A stretch of 6,563 bases of DNA from JBCCTX01 sp964652565. Lineage in GTDB: Bacteria > Bacteroidota > Bacteroidia > J057. The notes beneath the pieces were generated by a model. The model did no database searches. It was not told the origin of the DNA and saw only the letters and a program-made list of their open reading frames with translations. Both the position numbers and the translations under genes were made by a program. The DNA lies in the NCBI GenBank assembly GCA_964652565.1, contig CAZZEC010000244.1:1-6563 (forward strand), read 5' to 3'. Positions 1 through 6,143 of this stretch are shown here, one piece after another; position 1 is the stretch's first letter, and each line of letters begins with the position of its first letter.

Positions 1-89
1 ATGCAGTAAACAAAATTGGTTTTGGACTTGTAGTATACTCAGTAGCAGTAAACTCACGTTCGAAATCTGCCTCAACTGCTACGGCATAA
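1..89 (+). CDS. Proteorhodopsin, C-terminal end (partial, 5' end outside window)
   Basis: This is the 3' end of a gene entering from the left; the frame starts at base 3 and stops with TAA at 87-89. The 28 visible residues begin AVNKIGFGLVVYSVAV and end in a short Ser/Ala/Thr-rich tail. From memory, green proteorhodopsin ends with FVNKILFGLIIWNVAV and a short polar tail, an almost position-by-position match. On that alignment the Lys at 12-14 is the Schiff-base lysine of helix G (Lys231 in green proteorhodopsin) that carries retinal. The protein would be a seven-helix, light-driven ion pump of the inner membrane. The VNK context resembles H+-pumping proteorhodopsins more than the SSK context I recall for Na+ pumps, but the helix C residues that decide ion type lie outside the window. 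The retinal-synthesis genes directly downstream strongly support the call. Confidence 0.85.
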   Translation, partial: AVNKIGFGLVVYSVAVNSRSKSASTATA

Positions 90-104
90 TGTAGGATAAT
101 GGAT

Positions 105-137
105 TAGAGGAGTTTCTCAGAATGAGAAACTCCTTTA
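105..137 (+). terminator. Hairpin terminator after the rhodopsin gene
   Basis: A perfect 11-bp inverted repeat (108-118 with 124-134) has a 5-nt gap that can shrink to a 3-nt loop through an extra A-T pair. It extends outward by a G.T wobble, an A-T and a T-A pair. A broken T-rich run (TTTATCTTCTT) follows. It begins 15 nt after the rhodopsin stop codon, so it probably ends or attenuates that transcript and separates the abundant rhodopsin mRNA from crtY-blh. The interrupted T-tract suggests termination may be partial. Confidence 0.75.
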
Positions 138-167
138 TCTTCTTAAGCAAAGATATTTGGCAGGCTG

Positions 168-198
168 TTTGGTTTACCAAGTAGACTGGTTAATTGTA
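168..198 (+). promoter_or_regulatory. Possible weak promoter for crtY-blh
   Basis: TTTG at 168-171 is followed after 19 nt by TAATTGTA at 191-198. The spacing fits the Bacteroidota -33/-7 layout (TTTG, about 19-21 nt, TAnnTTTG), but the second half of the -7 box matches only 2 of 4 bases. A second, poorer -7 candidate is TACCTTTT at 247-254, which has no -33 partner. Some promoter is expected here because a terminator stands between the rhodopsin gene and crtY. Nothing else clear is seen in 138-280. Confidence 0.2.
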
Positions 199-280
199 TG
201 ACAAGTTTATGTTATATGTCGCCAAGTAAAAAATGCTTACTCGCTCTACCTTTTCTTTTGATACGCTTTAATTTTTCCCA

Positions 281-1495
281 TTGATTCACGAATACGACTA
301 TATCATTGCTGGAGGAGGATGTGCTGGCTTATCACTGGCATATCATATACTTCACTCCGACTTAAAGGATCAAAGACTGCTTGTGATAGACAAATCACTC
401 AAGTTGCAGAATGATAAAACCTGGTGCTTCTGGACGAGTAAGACTTTGCCTTATCGTTCGGCCAATCAAGTATCGTGGAGAGAAATGATGTTTTCAGGCC
501 TTCAGGGTGACATTACACAACCTGTTTCACCTCTAAAGTACCATTGTGTAAATAGTCTTGAATTTTATAAAGAAATTACCGATGTATTGGATAGACATCC
601 CAATGTGGATCGACTCCTTGCAGATGTATTAGAAATCGTTGATGTAGGGAACGGGGTAATGATAGATACATCACAGGGTACCTTTACAGGTAAATGGGCG
701 TTCAACAGCATTGTTGAAAAGCCACATTTTCTTCCCCAACATATAGTATTGAAACAGCATTTTTGTGGCTGGATTATCGAGACGGGAGAACCTACATTCA
801 ACCCTGAAGTCATACAATTAATGGATTTTCAGGTGGAACAACAGAATGAGGTGAGATTTATGTACGTTCTACCTTTTTCTTCTCAGCGTGCATTGATTGA
901 GTTTACCGTCTTTTCGGAAGATACACTCCCACAACAAGCTTACTATAAGGCATTAAACGACTATATCCACCAAAAATTGGAGTTGATGGACTTTTGGATT
1001 GATCATGAGGAGTTTGGAGTCATACCAATGACCAATTATCAATTCCAAAAATATTCATCTGAGCATATCATCAATATAGGAACAGCGGGTGGACACACAA
1101 AGCCTTCTACAGGTTATACCTTTTTAAATATACAGGAAGATGCCAAAGAAATAGTTGCTGCCTTAGAAAAGACGGGTAAACCCTATTATAAGCCTAAAAA
1201 TAGACAGCGATTTGCATTCTATGACACGCTTTTATTACATATTATACAGAGAGATGCTTCGAATGTAAGAAACATTTTCTCAAAGCTATTTAAGAAAAAT
1301 GATTTTAGGAAGATATTGAAGTTTTTAGATGAAAAGACTACTATTTTAGAAGAATTATGGATTCTCGGGAGGCTTCCCTGGAAACCCTTTATGAAAGCAA
1401 TATATGAGTACTATATCAAGAAGTCCTGGAGAAAGCGTACGAATACGAAATCTTTGACAAAAAAAGACGAAGAACACATTGAATACACAGTTTAA
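281..1495 (+). CDS. crtY: Lycopene beta-cyclase (CrtY family)
   Basis: A 404-residue flavoprotein-like cyclase that converts lycopene to beta-carotene, probably at the inner membrane. The N-terminal dinucleotide-binding fold carries GGGCAGLSLA (residues 11-20), followed by VIDKS at the end of the second strand and the family block NDKTWCFW (44-51). LIEFT (205-209) aligns with the region holding the catalytic acidic residue of CrtY, making Glu207 the likely equivalent. IPMTNY (248-253) and GTAGGHTKPSTGYTF (267-281) are the conserved C-terminal cyclase motifs. The length is normal for the family. The start is TTG: an in-frame TAA lies at 269-271, the FAD motif begins at residue 11, and the first in-frame ATG encodes residue 69, which would remove that motif. 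No clear Shine-Dalgarno sequence is seen. The gene overlaps blh by 17 nt, and both serve retinal supply for the rhodopsin upstream. Confidence 0.93.
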   Translation: MIHEYDYIIAGGGCAGLSLAYHILHSDLKDQRLLVIDKSLKLQNDKTWCFWTSKTLPYRSANQVSWREMMFSGLQGDITQPVSPLKYHCVNSLEFYKEITDVLDRHPNVDRLLADVLEIVDVGNGVMIDTSQGTFTGKWAFNSIVEKPHFLPQHIVLKQHFCGWIIETGEPTFNPEVIQLMDFQVEQQNEVRFMYVLPFSSQRALIEFTVFSEDTLPQQAYYKALNDYIHQKLELMDFWIDHEEFGVIPMTNYQFQKYSSEHIINIGTAGGHTKPSTGYTFLNIQEDAKEIVAALEKTGKPYYKPKNRQRFAFYDTLLLHIIQRDASNVRNIFSKLFKKNDFRKILKFLDEKTTILEELWILGRLPWKPFMKAIYEYYIKKSWRKRTNTKSLTKKDEEHIEYTV

Positions 1496-2411
1496 ATATT
1501 TGTATTGGGGAGTGTTGATAAGCACAAGCCTGGTACTTCTCCTGGGCTTTGTAACTCCTTCCTGGCTCAAGAGTATCGAATTATATATTTTCATCGTATT
1601 TATGATTGTTAGTGGTATTCCTCACGGAGCAACCGATCATCTCGTATATAAGTATACACAAGAGCAGCAAGGACAACAGGTTTCTTATGGTACTTTCCTA
1701 TTAGTTTACTTGCTTGCCATGTTGGTGTATGGAGTGTGTTGGTACTTTTTTCCAGTATTTAGTCTTTCCACCTTTCTATTGATATCAGCTTATCATTTTG
1801 GCCAATCTCAGTTATTATATGTAAACTTTTCTGAATCCCGTCCATTTAAGTGGATATTATATTTGAGTTGGGGGCTAACGGTGTTAATGGGTATCGTCCT
1901 ATTCCACTGGGAACATTCTCGCGAAATTCTTTCTAATTTTATTCCACTTCATTTCTTAACATACATAGATAATGTTGAATATATATCTATGATTCCTTGG
2001 ATCATGACTTTTATTTGTCTGTTTCTGCTTACGATAACCTGGATAAAAGGAGGAATGGGACGGAGTAAATGGTTGATGGAAGAACTTAATTTACTGATAT
2101 TGATGTTACTTTTTGCAAATACATCTCTACTCGTAAGTTTTGCCATCTATTTTGGCGTTTGGCACGCCCTGGCATCCATCATGACAGAAATCAATGAGTT
2201 GAAAAAGAAAAATCAATATTTCTCTGCTATCCAATTCGTCAAGGAAGCACTTCCTCTTTCTTTAATCAGTTTTGTCGGAATAGCGATCTTATTGATCTTA
2301 GCCCATTACCTCGGAGCTGTTATATCCCCTTACCTGTTATTTTTCATCGCTATTTCTACCCTTACTCTACCTCATATGTATTTCATGAATAAGTTTTACA
2401 GAGTGAGATAA
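1479..2411 (+). CDS. blh: Beta-carotene 15,15'-dioxygenase, Brp/Blh family
   Basis: A 310-residue, strongly hydrophobic membrane protein with roughly eight predicted helices. It cleaves beta-carotene symmetrically into two retinals, the chromophore of rhodopsins. Family motifs visible are GIPHGATDH (46-54), AYHFGQSQL (104-112), FGVWHA (225-230) and LPHMYF (297-302). Their histidines (49, 106, 229) are likely iron ligands; His54 and His299 are also conserved-looking. The position four residues after His229, a histidine in some characterised Blh enzymes, is Ser233 here. The start is TTG at 1479, inside the end of crtY. An in-frame TGA at 1455-1457 blocks extension, another TTG lies at 1500, and the first ATG (codon 42) would delete the first membrane segment. 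The 17-nt overlap suggests translational coupling to crtY. Family assignment is firm; the exact start is less so. Confidence 0.92.
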   Translation: MNTQFKYLYWGVLISTSLVLLLGFVTPSWLKSIELYIFIVFMIVSGIPHGATDHLVYKYTQEQQGQQVSYGTFLLVYLLAMLVYGVCWYFFPVFSLSTFLLISAYHFGQSQLLYVNFSESRPFKWILYLSWGLTVLMGIVLFHWEHSREILSNFIPLHFLTYIDNVEYISMIPWIMTFICLFLLTITWIKGGMGRSKWLMEELNLLILMLLFANTSLLVSFAIYFGVWHALASIMTEINELKKKNQYFSAIQFVKEALPLSLISFVGIAILLILAHYLGAVISPYLLFFIAISTLTLPHMYFMNKFYRVR

Positions 2412-2437
2412 TCGTTGGATAGTCAAATGGTTATATT

Positions 2438-2492
2438 GTAGTAACACGCGGCAGCATGTTTGATCATGGTAGTAACACGCGGCAGCATGTTT
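2438..2492. repeat. Two direct copies of a 24-bp sequence, 31-bp period
   Basis: Copies at 2438-2461 and 2469-2492 are identical over 24 bp and separated by 7 bp (GATCATG). Each holds an imperfect inverted repeat, AACACGC, loop GGCA, GCATGTT, with one mismatch in seven pairs, so + strand RNA could form two small hairpins in a row. The repeat is more GC-rich than the DNA around it. It starts 26 bp after the blh stop. With no T-tract it is not a classical terminator. It could be a tandem duplication, a paired protein-binding site or a 3' UTR element. Just downstream, AATTATC (2493-2499) and GATAATT (2514-2520) form another possible stem with a 14-nt loop. Confidence 0.85.
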
Positions 2493-2572
2493 AATTATCC
2501 CCCCTTAAATGTCGATAATTTACGGAAAAGGTTATATCCGGGAATTTGACATGTAAATGATTTGACGTTACT

Positions 2573-2602
2573 TGTAGAGTTGCGATGCATCGTGGCTCTA
2601 CA
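2573..2602 (+). repeat. Palindromic hairpin element in the convergent intergenic region
   Basis: A 30-nt near-perfect palindrome has outer arms TGTAGAG (2573-2579) and CTCTACA (2596-2602), and inner arms around GATGCATC (2584-2591). In + strand RNA, 13 pairs form around a TGCA loop, and three consecutive pairs are G.U wobbles. In - strand RNA those three become A.C mismatches. It resembles, from memory, palindromes with GTAGAG arms and a CGATGCATCG-like core that recur between genes in some cyanobacteria and Bacteroidota; I could not check this. It lies about midway between the ends of two convergent genes and may be a mobile or REP-like repeat. No T-tract follows. Confidence 0.7.
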
Positions 2603-2691
2603 TTGTATATTTCATGATATAGGGACTGTTTACCAGAGTATACAGCCTGTATCAGTTAAGCGTATGCCATATTCCCTGGGAAATAAATAGG

Positions 2692-3240
2692 TTAAATACT
2701 ATCTCGGTCTCGGGGGATGATCTTTTTCAGCAGGCTATCAGGACTTACACCCAAATTATCAATTTCAGACCTGGCAGAGATCACTAATTCATGCTCAGGG
2801 TAATTTTCTATGAAACGTTGGTAGTACGTTTTAGCTACATCCAGGTTTTGAAGCACATTATGATGGATATAGGCAACTCTGAACAGCGCTTCCGCACAAT
2901 AGGGACTTTTAGGGTAATTATCGATCAATCGCTGATATAAGGTAATGGCATAATCAGGGTTCATGTAATTGGGCTCATTGAGTGAGGCAGCTTGAAATAG
3001 ATATTCAGGTGCTCGACCGTCATCGGGTGCATTGTCAACTTTTTCAAGATAGGTTTGTGCCAACTGTGAAGAGACATTCTTGATAGTATCTACATCAAAA
3101 ATCGTATGGGTACTAATGAGGGATTCATATCTGGATTCCAACACCTTGAGCTGACTTCCTGGACCGTTTGGATTACATCCTAAAAAGGAAATAGCTGAAA
3201 TTAAGAACAGTGAGGTATGTATATATCTATTTATCTTCAT
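2692..3240 (-). CDS. TPR-repeat lipoprotein, function unknown
   Basis: A 182-residue protein with a signal peptide (basic MKINR, then a hydrophobic stretch) ending in FLGC, a lipobox with the lipidated Cys at residue 22; it is probably anchored in a periplasmic-facing or outer membrane leaflet. Two tetratricopeptide-like helical repeats are clear: YAITLYQRLIDNYPKSPYCAEALF (about 97-120) and the similar stretch from AKTYYQRFIENYP (136-148) onward. This A-x-x-x-Y-x-x-F/L-I-x-x-Y-P pattern is shared with YbgF/BamD-like periplasmic TPR proteins, which act as scaffolds. It is too short to be a full BamD, so no specific role can be named. It starts with ATG 20 nt after the DUF4159 gene on the same strand, so the two are probably co-transcribed. 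No Shine-Dalgarno sequence is evident. Confidence 0.8.
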   Translation of the reverse strand: MKINRYIHTSLFLISAISFLGCNPNGPGSQLKVLESRYESLISTHTIFDVDTIKNVSSQLAQTYLEKVDNAPDDGRAPEYLFQAASLNEPNYMNPDYAITLYQRLIDNYPKSPYCAEALFRVAYIHHNVLQNLDVAKTYYQRFIENYPEHELVISARSEIDNLGVSPDSLLKKIIPRDRDSI

Positions 3241-3260
3241 GGCAAGACATTAGTTTGCAA

Positions 3261-3932
3261 TCAATGATCTATTGCCCATAGTACAATATTCGCGCCCATT
3301 TGTAAGGCTAACTCTCTAATTTCCTGAGGGTCATTATGGACATTGGGATCCTCCCAACCGTCTCCAAGATCTGTCTCAACTGTATAATATACGACAACTC
3401 TACCTTCGTAGATGAGCGCGAGCCCTTGAGGAGGTAGATTATCATGCTCATGTATTTTGGGGAGGCCATCTTCAAACTTGAAATGCTCTAAGTAGATATC
3501 GTGATTAAATGGCAAAGGGATGAATGTTAATTCGGGAAAAACTTCTTTCATTTCTCTGCGAATGTATCCATTCTTAAACATTCCATAGTTATCATCTATA
3601 TGTAAAAATCCTCCTGAGATGAGATACGTACGTAGATTTTTCGCATCAGACTCTGAAAAAGAAATATTTCCATGTCCCGTCATATACACATAAGGGTATT
3701 GGAAGATTTGAGATCCACCAGGCTCTACTACTTCTTCCTTCTCCTGGATTCTCACATTGGAAGAAGAATTGATAAACTTAATTAAATTGGGAAGGGATGT
3801 TTCGTTGGAATACCAATCACCTCCTCCTTCATACTTTAATCTCGCAATCTTGAAATGAGGCTCTTCTTGACAAATTCCCGTCTGTAACAATACCAACAGA
3901 TATACTAAAACTATATTTATCAAGTACTTCAT
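3261..3932 (-). CDS. Exported DUF4159-family protein
   Basis: A 223-residue protein with an N-terminal signal peptide (hydrophobic residues about 3-20, mature part likely starting near CQEEPHF), so it is probably periplasmic. The rest matches the DUF4159 family as I know it: FKIARLKYEGGGDWY (27-41), FQYPYVYMTGHG (77-88), GGFLHIDDNYG (107-117), FPELTFIPLP (132-141), GRVVVYYT (177-184) and DLGDGWED (188-195). The family has a class I glutamine-amidotransferase-like fold, but no catalytic Cys is obvious and its activity is unknown. The length fits a single-domain member. No acceptable lipobox is seen (TGIC at 18-21). The ATG lies only 13 nt after the hairpin that ends rpsA, with a -7-like box between. 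The TPR lipoprotein follows after 20 nt, suggesting the two proteins act in one envelope function. Confidence 0.9.
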   Translation of the reverse strand: MKYLINIVLVYLLVLLQTGICQEEPHFKIARLKYEGGGDWYSNETSLPNLIKFINSSSNVRIQEKEEVVEPGGSQIFQYPYVYMTGHGNISFSESDAKNLRTYLISGGFLHIDDNYGMFKNGYIRREMKEVFPELTFIPLPFNHDIYLEHFKFEDGLPKIHEHDNLPPQGLALIYEGRVVVYYTVETDLGDGWEDPNVHNDPQEIRELALQMGANIVLWAIDH

Positions 3933-3936
3933 AATT

Positions 3937-3944
3937 CAAATATA
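3937..3944 (-). promoter_or_regulatory. -7-like promoter box directly before the DUF4159 gene
   Basis: Read on the - strand, 3944-3937 is TATATTTG, a perfect match to the Bacteroidota -7 consensus TAnnTTTG. It ends four bases before the ATG at 3932. Initiation from it would give a transcript with almost no leader. No TTTG occurs 19-21 nt upstream; the nearest lies 12 nt away inside the terminator loop. The match could be chance in T-rich DNA next to a terminator. Confidence 0.35.
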
Positions 3945-3945
3945 A

Positions 3946-3972
3946 AAAAAGCCCTCCAAAAAAGGGCTTTTT
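3946..3972 (-). terminator. Rho-independent terminator of rpsA
   Basis: A 10-bp stem, AAAAAGCCCT (3946-3955) with AGGGCTTTTT (3963-3972), encloses a 7-nt loop. Read on the - strand the stem runs into a T-tract (seven Ts then ATAT). It starts 28 nt after the rpsA stop codon and is the clearest terminator in the window. On the + strand the stem also ends in T-rich DNA, but no + strand gene precedes it. Confidence 0.9.
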
Positions 3973-4000
3973 ATTTAATATAAATGTGTATGTTCGAAAA

Positions 4001-6124
4001 TTATTCCTCGGAGCTGGTTTCAGCCTCATCTGTAACTTCCTCGGTAGCCGGGGCTTCTACAGGTTCCTTCTTTGCTGCTTTGGCTTTCGGCTTTTTCTTG
4101 GGAGTAGAGGATTCTTCCTTCTCCTGGGCTTCCATCTCTTGTTTCAACTTAGCCAATGCACCGATCTCTCCCAAGGTAGTAGTTCCAGCTTTCGTAGAGG
4201 GAGCTTTAGAACGGGACTTTTTCCTGGTGGATTCCGCCGCCGGTTCTTTCTTCCAAACTTTAGTATGCGAAAGAACCAGACGTTTGGCGTCTTTATTAAA
4301 TTCAATTACAATAAACGGAGCACTATCATCTACCTTGAGTTCGTCTTTGCCATCTTCAACTTTGAGATGCTTGGTTGGGACAGTGCCTTCTACACCGTAC
4401 TCTAATTCTACTGTTGCACCTTTGCTATCGATCTTCTTAATCGTTCCTGTGTGAGAAGAACCTACAGTAAAGATGGAAGCAAATGTATCCCATACATCTT
4501 CGGTGAGCTGTTTATGACCAAGACTTAAACGACGGTTTTCTTCATCTATATCTAGTACTATTACTTCTAATTTGTCACTCTCATTTACATACTCAGAAGG
4601 ATGATTGAACTTCTTAGTCCATGAAAGATCAGATATATGTACGAGACCATCTACCCCTTCTTCCAATTCAACGAATAGACCATAATTAGTCATGTTGCGT
4701 ACAATCCCTTCATGTTTGCTGCCAACAGGGTACTTTTGAACGATATCTGACCATGGGTCAACTTGAAGTTGCTTGAGACCCAATGACATCTTGCGTTCTT
4801 CTCTATCTATATTTAACACCTTAGCCTCCAGTTCATCACCTACGTTGAAATCTTCCATAGGATTCTTGACATGTTGAGACCATGACATTTCGCTGGTGTG
4901 AATTAACCCTTCGACACCAGGCATAATTTCCAGGAAAATACCGTAGTCAGCAATTGTTACGATGCGACCTTTAACAACTGCACCCTCAGAAATCTCCTCT
5001 GGTAAAGACTCCCAGGGATGAGGGGTAAGTTGCTTCATACCTAAGCTTATTCGCTTCTTCGCATCATCAAAATCCAGTACTACAACATTGACTTTCTGAT
5101 CCAATTCCAACACTTCCTCGGGATGATTGATCCGTCCCCAGGAAATGTCTGTAATATGCAACAGACCATCTACTCCTCCAAGGTCTATGAAAACCCCGAA
5201 GTTGGTCATATTTTTTACTGTACCTTCCAGTACCTGACCTTTTTCAAGATTTTGAAGAATCTCTTTTCTCTGATCTTCAAGTTTTTCTTCGATCAATACT
5301 TTATGGGAGACAACAACGTTCTCGTAGGCATGATTGATTTTTACGACTTTAAATTCCATCGTGCTACCTACATACATATCGAAGTCTCTCACAGGTTTTA
5401 CATCAATTTGAGATCCAGGTAGGAATGCTTCAATGCCATCGACATCGACCACAAATCCACCTTTTGTTCTACGCATGATATAACCGTTGATAATCTCATC
5501 ACTATCCATGGATGCGTTGATACGTTCCCAAGAACGCATGCTCTTTGCACGTTTTCTGGATAAGATCAACTGCCCCTCACTATCCTCTATGGTTTCAATA
5601 AACACTTCCACATCATCACCTACTTTCATATCGGGCTTATCCCTAAATTCAGAAATCGGAACAACCCCTTCCGATTTGAACCCAATATTCAGAACTACTT
5701 CTTTTTCACCGATACTACTAACAGTACCTTTTACGATTTCATTTTCATTGAATTCGCGAAGTGTACTACTATAGAGTTGTACCAGCTCATCACGCTTACT
5801 TGAAGAGTATTCATCTTCATCTTTCCACCATTCATCGTCATCCTCTTCTTCACTTAATAAGCTATTAAGTAATTCATTAGCATCTCCATCATCAGCATCA
5901 TCATCATCGTCTGAATCTGAATCATCTGACCCTTGATCATCATCATCGATATCTGCTCCTACGATATAGGAGTCATCATCGAAATCATCGTCACTTTCAA
6001 CTTGCTGACTACCCTCAAGTTCTTCCTGAGATGTCTCTTTGATAGTTTCTTGTGGGGTTTCTACTTGTGTGGGATTTTCTTCAAGTAGTTGTTCTTGTTG
6101 TTTTTTATCTGTCTCTTCTGTCAT
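4001..6124 (-). CDS. rpsA: 30S ribosomal protein S1
   Basis: A 707-residue protein with six S1 (OB-fold) RNA-binding domains: about 128-191, 209-274, 294-366, 379-452, 466-540 and 553-620. Domains 3-5 are the most typical, with repeated signatures NMTNFGVFIDL, IADYGIFLEI and NMTNYGLFVEL, each followed by G(V)xGLxH(I/T) and closed by SLGxKQL. Domains 1 and 2 are divergent, as is usual for the ribosome-binding half of S1. S1 binds mRNA on the small subunit and aids initiation, which should matter most where Shine-Dalgarno pairing is little used. An N-terminal extension of about 110 residues is very acidic (44-106), and the last 85 or so residues are rich in Lys, Ala, Pro and Glu. Both make it longer than the roughly 560-600 residues common for S1. 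ATG at 6124 is the only in-frame start near the Shine-Dalgarno sequence. It is monocistronic by its own promoter and terminator. Confidence 0.96.
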   Translation of the reverse strand: MTEETDKKQQEQLLEENPTQVETPQETIKETSQEELEGSQQVESDDDFDDDSYIVGADIDDDDQGSDDSDSDDDDDADDGDANELLNSLLSEEEDDDEWWKDEDEYSSSKRDELVQLYSSTLREFNENEIVKGTVSSIGEKEVVLNIGFKSEGVVPISEFRDKPDMKVGDDVEVFIETIEDSEGQLILSRKRAKSMRSWERINASMDSDEIINGYIMRRTKGGFVVDVDGIEAFLPGSQIDVKPVRDFDMYVGSTMEFKVVKINHAYENVVVSHKVLIEEKLEDQRKEILQNLEKGQVLEGTVKNMTNFGVFIDLGGVDGLLHITDISWGRINHPEEVLELDQKVNVVVLDFDDAKKRISLGMKQLTPHPWESLPEEISEGAVVKGRIVTIADYGIFLEIMPGVEGLIHTSEMSWSQHVKNPMEDFNVGDELEAKVLNIDREERKMSLGLKQLQVDPWSDIVQKYPVGSKHEGIVRNMTNYGLFVELEEGVDGLVHISDLSWTKKFNHPSEYVNESDKLEVIVLDIDEENRRLSLGHKQLTEDVWDTFASIFTVGSSHTGTIKKIDSKGATVELEYGVEGTVPTKHLKVEDGKDELKVDDSAPFIVIEFNKDAKRLVLSHTKVWKKEPAAESTRKKSRSKAPSTKAGTTTLGEIGALAKLKQEMEAQEKEESSTPKKKPKAKAAKKEPVEAPATEEVTDEAETSSEE
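5876..5995 (-). repeat. Low-complexity GAT/GAC-rich tract coding the S1 acidic region
   Basis: This part of rpsA codes residues 44-83 and consists largely of Asp codons with some Ser; on the + strand it reads as runs of ATC/TCA triplets (for example ATCATCATCATCG). Trinucleotide runs like this can change length by slippage in whole codons without breaking the frame, so the acidic tail length may vary between strains. Confidence 0.7.
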
Positions 6125-6134
6125 ACATTTTGAT

Positions 6135-6140
6135 CTCCTT
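6135..6140 (-). promoter_or_regulatory. Shine-Dalgarno sequence of rpsA with two candidate ATGs
   Basis: On the - strand, AAGGAG (within GGAAGGAG) precedes the start region. The rpsA ATG (6124) is 10 nt away, slightly far. An ATG in another frame (6128-6126) is at a better 6-nt distance and opens a 7-codon frame, MYDRRDR, that stops at 6105 inside rpsA. No other gene start in the window has such a clear Shine-Dalgarno sequence. Confidence 0.7.
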
Positions 6141-6143
6141 CCT

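Noticed and set aside
565..2146. - strand frames opposite crtY and blh
   Set aside because: They oppose well-supported genes, and their products show no domain or plausible signal peptide.
2438..2492. CRISPR array
   Set aside because: Only two repeats with a 7-bp spacer, and no cas genes nearby.
2438..2492. 16S rRNA fragment
   Set aside because: The bases GTAACACGCGG recall the conserved GAGTAACACGCG stretch of 16S rRNA, but the flanking bases do not continue the match.
2640..2652. Short dyad ATACAGCCTGTAT as an operator
   Set aside because: Six-base arms with a one-base centre occur easily by chance in AT-rich DNA, and no gene start lies nearby on either strand.
2663..2691. Terminator of the TPR lipoprotein gene (TTCCCTGGGAA)
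   Set aside because: The arms leave no room for a loop beyond a 4-bp stem, and no T-tract follows on the - strand.
3984..4454. Two long + strand reading frames opposite the end of rpsA
   Set aside because: They lie antisense to the rpsA C-terminal part, have Ser/Phe-rich low-complexity products typical of reverse reading of Lys/Glu-rich codons, and match no family.
5123..5774. Open + strand frames opposite the S1 domains
   Set aside because: They are antisense to strongly conserved S1-domain coding sequence, without supporting start signals or recognisable domains.
4001..6124. Multi-domain RNA-binding protein other than S1 (for example a polynucleotide phosphorylase fusion or a Tex-like protein)
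   Set aside because: Six consecutive S1 domains with the S1-specific order of divergent and typical domains, and no nuclease or helix-hairpin-helix region, fit rpsA only.
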